DNA from: Oscillospiraceae bacterium
GTDB taxonomy: Bacteria > Bacillota > Clostridia > Oscillospirales > Oscillospiraceae
Assembly: GCA_017516005.1 (NCBI GenBank)
Contig: JAFWDU010000002.1
Span: 1-64,000 of the forward strand
Direction: 5' to 3'
DNA: 64,000 nucleotides
In this document: one piece after another, positions 60,867 through 64,000 of the stretch
How the letters are laid out: every line of letters begins with the position of its first letter
How positions within the stretch are numbered: position 1 is the stretch's first letter
Made by a program: the position numbers and the translations under genes
Notes under the pieces: model-generated
The model's input: only the letters and a program-made list of their open reading frames with translations
Told to the model about the DNA's origin: nothing
Database searches by the model: none

Positions 60867-62078
60867 CTATTCCTCCGTAAAACTGTATACCAGATCCCGC
60901 AGCATCTCCGGCATCACCTGGAGTGCCCGGACCGGAATGAATTCAAATACGCCGTGGAACTGATATCCGCCGGTGGAAAGATTCGGGCATGGGAGGCCCA
61001 TGTAGCTCAGGGCTGCGCCGTCCGTTCCTCCGCGAATGGGCTGGGTCACCGGTTCCACACCGTTTTTCCGGAATGCCGCTTCCGCGCGGCGGATCAGGTG
61101 CATATGGGGTTCGATGCACTCGCGCATGTTGCGGTAGTTGTCGCGGATTGCCACGCTGACCACTTCGTCTCCGTCGAAGAGGCTGTTGATCTGAGCGGCC
61201 GCGTCCAGAAGGATCTGCTTGAGTTCCTCGAGTTTTCCAAGATCATGATCCCTGAGAATGTAGAAAGCCTTCAGCTCCTGGACCGATCCGGCAACATGAA
61301 TCAGATGAATGAAGCCCTCGTAGCCCTCTGTTCTTTCCGGCGTCTTGTCCTCCGGCAGAAGGGAGTGGAGCTTGGTAAATATCGTTCCTGCGTTCCGCAT
61401 CACGCCTTTCGCCGTTCCTGGATGTACGCTTCTTCCGTGTACCGTGACTTCGGCAGAGGCGGCGTTGAAGTTTTCATATTCCAGTTCTCCCAGTGCCCCG
61501 CCGTCCACGGTATATGCATACTCACATCCGAACTGCTTCAGGTCAAATCCTTCCGTTCCCCGTCCGACTTCCTCATCTGTGCAGATGGCAATCCCGATTT
61601 TGCCGTGAGCCCTGTTTTCCGCAAGGATCTGCTCGGCCGCTTCGAGGATCTCGGCGATTCCCGCCTTGTCATCCGCGCCGAGAAGCGTCGTTCCGTCCGT
61701 AACAATCAGATCTTCGCCGATTACCCGGTCGAGTTCCGGTACCGCACTCCGATCCATCACGATTCCGGGAGAAAGTTCAATCGGTCCCCCTTCATAATGG
61801 AGGATGCGCGGTTTGATGTCCTTGCCGGATACTGCATTGGAAGTATCCATGTGGGCAACCAGTCCAACCGCCGGAATCCCCTCCGTGTTTGCGGGGATCT
61901 CCCCGAACACATTGCCGGATTCGTCCATACGGACGTTTTTCAGTCCGAGCTGCTCCATTTCCTTCATCAGCTCTTCGCCCAGAACTTTCTGCTTCAGCGT
62001 GGACGGAGATGTTTCAGAGTTTTCCGCGGACTGGGTGTCAAAGGAAACATAGTGCAAAAACCGATCCAAAGCGCTCAA
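60867..62078 (-). CDS. pepT: Peptidase T (tripeptide aminopeptidase)
   Basis: The protein has 403 residues, the normal PepT length. Landmarks: GLVAHMDTSNAVSG (metal His and Asp), DGTTLLGADDKAGIAEI (bridging Asp), CTDEEVGRGTEGFD (catalytic Glu), YTVDGGALGELEYENFNAA and PIRGGTDGAALSYMGLPCPNL (late His/Thr block). It removes the N-terminal residue of tripeptides. It is first in the operon with the PepV-like gene and is divergent from the BMP-family gene. Confidence 0.95.
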   Translation of the reverse strand: MSALDRFLHYVSFDTQSAENSETSPSTLKQKVLGEELMKEMEQLGLKNVRMDESGNVFGEIPANTEGIPAVGLVAHMDTSNAVSGKDIKPRILHYEGGPIELSPGIVMDRSAVPELDRVIGEDLIVTDGTTLLGADDKAGIAEILEAAEQILAENRAHGKIGIAICTDEEVGRGTEGFDLKQFGCEYAYTVDGGALGELEYENFNAASAEVTVHGRSVHPGTAKGVMRNAGTIFTKLHSLLPEDKTPERTEGYEGFIHLIHVAGSVQELKAFYILRDHDLGKLEELKQILLDAAAQINSLFDGDEVVSVAIRDNYRNMRECIEPHMHLIRRAEAAFRKNGVEPVTQPIRGGTDGAALSYMGLPCPNLSTGGYQFHGVFEFIPVRALQVMPEMLRDLVYSFTEE

Positions 62079-62153
62079 ATGCGAACACTCCTTTCCATTG
62101 CAGTGTCCGTCATCCGCCGGCTTTCATGTCGGCTGGAAGGTTGCCTTCCTACA

Positions 62154-62182
62154 TTGACGATAACTGCTTCTGTCTATATAAT
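62154..62182 (+). promoter_or_regulatory. Promoter of the BMP-family gene
   Basis: TTGACG (62154-62159) and TATAAT (62177-62182) are 17 bases apart. A small hairpin GATTGC-AAGA-GCAATC (62198-62213) lies in the leader. Confidence 0.8.
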
Positions 62183-62244
62183 ATGAAAATACAGAAAGAT
62201 TGCAAGAGCAATCAGATGTTTTACATTAAAAAGAGGTGAAGCCC

Positions 62245-64000
62245 ATGTCTATGGACGATTATGAACGGGCCCGAAAACTCGGAGATAAAGAACTGCACAT
62301 CCGCATGCAGAAAAATGAATCTCCCTATCTGCCCGTCCTGGACGACATCCTAGACGGTATCACAATTGAATCCCATATTTCCCTTGGCCTGATTGATGTT
62401 CCCCTGGACCGCATTGTCGGAACCGCGACAGCCGGCCGAACCTCCGCATTCGCCGCCAATTTCATGCCGCTCCTGGGCAGTGACACGGAGTTTGCCTCCA
62501 AATGGGGCCGTCTGTACGATTCCATGGTTTCCGACGGCCTGCGGGATCCGGTTGTGCTTCTTGAGTACCTGAACCGCTTTTATGTCGTGGAGGGCAATAA
62601 GCGCGTCAGCGTGAGCAAGTATCTGGGCGGCATCAATGTGGAGGCGACCGTAACCCGCTACATTCCCCGCCGCACAGAGGAAAAGGAAAACCGGATTTAC
62701 TTTGAGTTTCTTGACTTCTACAAGGCAACCAGAATCAACTTCCTCTGGTTCCTCGAACCAGGCCGCTTCCCGGAACTGACCCTGCATGTCGGATACCGTC
62801 CCGGTGAAGCGTGGTCGGAGCAGGACATTCAGGATTTCCGTATGGCCTATTTCCGCTGGCGTGATACGTACAAACAGGTAATCGGTGCGAATCAGGAACT
62901 TCCCCCGGAAGATGCCATGCTACTGTACATGGATCTGTACGGTTACAAAGGGGTCAAAGACGGATCACCGTCTGAGCTCAAGGCCAACATCGGTAAACTT
63001 CGGAATGAGTTTGCTGCCCGTACCCGTTTTATGCCGGCCGTGTCCATGATGCCTCAGGCGGAAAGCAAATGGAAGATCAGTGATCTGTGGAAGAGCACCC
63101 CGACAAAAGTCAAGGCTGCCTTCCTGTATGACTCTTCCGCAGACGATTCCGGTTGGGTGCTTGCCCATGAGATGGGCCGTCATCACCTGGAAGAGGTATT
63201 CGGAGATCAGGTGCAGACCGTCTCCAGAGAGCATGTGCGTCCATATCAGGCGGAGAGTGTGGTCGCAGATCTGATCAAAGACGGATATGATGTGATTTTC
63301 TCCGCCTCACCTGTTTTTCAGTTCTCTATCGGACGGCTCGCGATGGATCATCCGGAAGTCAAGTTTCTTCTCTGCTCCCACTTTTCCATCTATTCCAATA
63401 TCCGCTCCTACTATCTGCGCATGTTTGAGGCCAAATATCTCACCGGAATCATCGCAGGCATCATGGCGCGGGACGGGCGGATCGGCTATGTCGCGGATTA
63501 TCCCATTGCCGGAACCATTGCGAACATCAACGCCTTTGCGCTGGGTGTGCAGTCTGTCAACCCGGATGCGGAGGTCTTTCTCACTTGGGACTGCCTTGCA
63601 GACGATACACCGCGGGACTATATGGTTCGGGAAGGCATCACCACTATTTCCAACCGTGACTTAAGTGCGCCTTCCAAAAGTTCCCGCCATTTCGGCCTGT
63701 ATCAGATGGACGGACTGGATCAGATCAACCTGGCCATGCCTCTCTGGAACTGGGGTGCCCTGTATGAATCCCTGATTCATTCCATTCTCCGGGGAAACTG
63801 GAACGATCTCACAGACGGGTCCCAGTCACTAAACTATTGGTGGGGTCTTTCCTCCGGAGCGATTGACATTGCCATGTCCCACAATGTACCCGCTGTAACC
63901 CAGAATCTGGTCAATGCTGTCCGGGATCAGCTGCAGGCAAACCGCTTCAGCATTTTCGCCGGTCCGCTCTACGATCAGAAGGGCACTTTACGGAGCGATA
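62245..64000 (+). CDS. BMP-family substrate-binding-like protein with extra N-terminal domain (incomplete, runs off the window)
   Basis: The start ATG at 62245 follows AAGAGGTGAA. 585 codons are present before the window ends. There is no signal peptide. The first ~150 residues include YVVEGNKRVSVSKYLGG (about 113-130), reminiscent of the ParB/Srx-type EGN-R motif. From about residue 285 the sequence reads like a BMP/Med/PnrA-type binding fold (KVKAAFLYDSSADDSGWVLA, ISASP-like FSASPVFQFS, SYVADY-like GYVADYPIAGTIANINAFA). BMP proteins normally bind nucleosides outside the cell; a leaderless version with an N-terminal domain is probably a cytoplasmic sensor. This is inference. Confidence 0.7.
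   Translation, partial: MSMDDYERARKLGDKELHIRMQKNESPYLPVLDDILDGITIESHISLGLIDVPLDRIVGTATAGRTSAFAANFMPLLGSDTEFASKWGRLYDSMVSDGLRDPVVLLEYLNRFYVVEGNKRVSVSKYLGGINVEATVTRYIPRRTEEKENRIYFEFLDFYKATRINFLWFLEPGRFPELTLHVGYRPGEAWSEQDIQDFRMAYFRWRDTYKQVIGANQELPPEDAMLLYMDLYGYKGVKDGSPSELKANIGKLRNEFAARTRFMPAVSMMPQAESKWKISDLWKSTPTKVKAAFLYDSSADDSGWVLAHEMGRHHLEEVFGDQVQTVSREHVRPYQAESVVADLIKDGYDVIFSASPVFQFSIGRLAMDHPEVKFLLCSHFSIYSNIRSYYLRMFEAKYLTGIIAGIMARDGRIGYVADYPIAGTIANINAFALGVQSVNPDAEVFLTWDCLADDTPRDYMVREGITTISNRDLSAPSKSSRHFGLYQMDGLDQINLAMPLWNWGALYESLIHSILRGNWNDLTDGSQSLNYWWGLSSGAIDIAMSHNVPAVTQNLVNAVRDQLQANRFSIFAGPLYDQKGTLRSD

Noticed and set aside
59544-62186. An 880-codon plus-strand frame opposite the two M20 peptidases
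   Set aside because: It crosses two clear genes, has no start site and shows no protein family.

Overview
The window looks like a chromosomal stretch from a Gram-positive anaerobe of the class Clostridia, probably host- or gut-associated. This is inference. The support is the Firmicutes-type rpoB-rpoC-L7Ae-rpsL-rpsG-fusA-tuf cluster, strong GGAGG ribosome binding sites, lipoboxes, class B sortases with xPxTG pilins, SLH domains and an L-box riboswitch. GC is roughly mid-fifties or higher by hand count of sample lines, but clearly lower (low forties) across the pilus locus. No species can be named. No CRISPR array or rRNA was seen; one tRNA gene is present.

Layout. 1-3000: two copies of a ~160-nt element of unknown nature, each ending in a terminator, flank an operon with a frameshifted TetR-type regulator, two flavodoxin-like proteins and a CPBP membrane protease. 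3063-4680: a membrane-anchored MerR regulator with a YhfC-like membrane protease. 4752-15428: an AT-rich sortase-assembled pilus operon on the minus strand (giant adhesin, DivIVA-like small protein, SipA-like signal peptidase homologue lacking its catalytic residues, two pilins, two class B sortases) with a long leader. 15429-18410: an amino-acid ABC transporter behind a lysine riboswitch, so probably a lysine importer. 18713-23827: DUF2804 protein, YunG-like protein, and a large M16C metalloprotease lipoprotein with SLH-like C-terminus. 24075-26660: a two-subunit C-glycoside deglycosidase-like pair facing a Gfo/Idh/MocA oxidoreductase, the gene set known for C-glycoside cleavage. 26737-31276: a uridine-kinase-like fusion, mreB, recD2.

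31457-44001: the transcription/translation cluster rpoB, rpoC, L7Ae-like, rpsL, rpsG, fusA, tuf, with one promoter before rpoB and another before the L7Ae-like gene. 44105-48285: tRNA-Leu(GAG), an MFS transporter, an SGNH hydrolase, a phosphoribosyltransferase-like protein and a DegV protein. 48292-55730: a segment bounded by a 25-bp direct repeat, carrying a GH5 glucanase, a cellulose-synthase-like GT2 enzyme and a large repeat-containing LRR/SLH surface protein. 55725-58092: a membrane protein with 22-residue repeats, rsmE and an integral membrane protein. 58130-59412: a complete IS3-family element inserted in the loop of a terminator. 59460-64000: two M20-type peptidases (PepV-like and PepT) and the start of a BMP-family protein with an extra N-terminal domain.

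The most notable items are the C-glycoside cleavage gene set, the catalytically dead signal peptidase in the pilus operon, the repeat-bounded cellulose module, the paired element at the left end, and the insertion sequence that splits a terminator hairpin.
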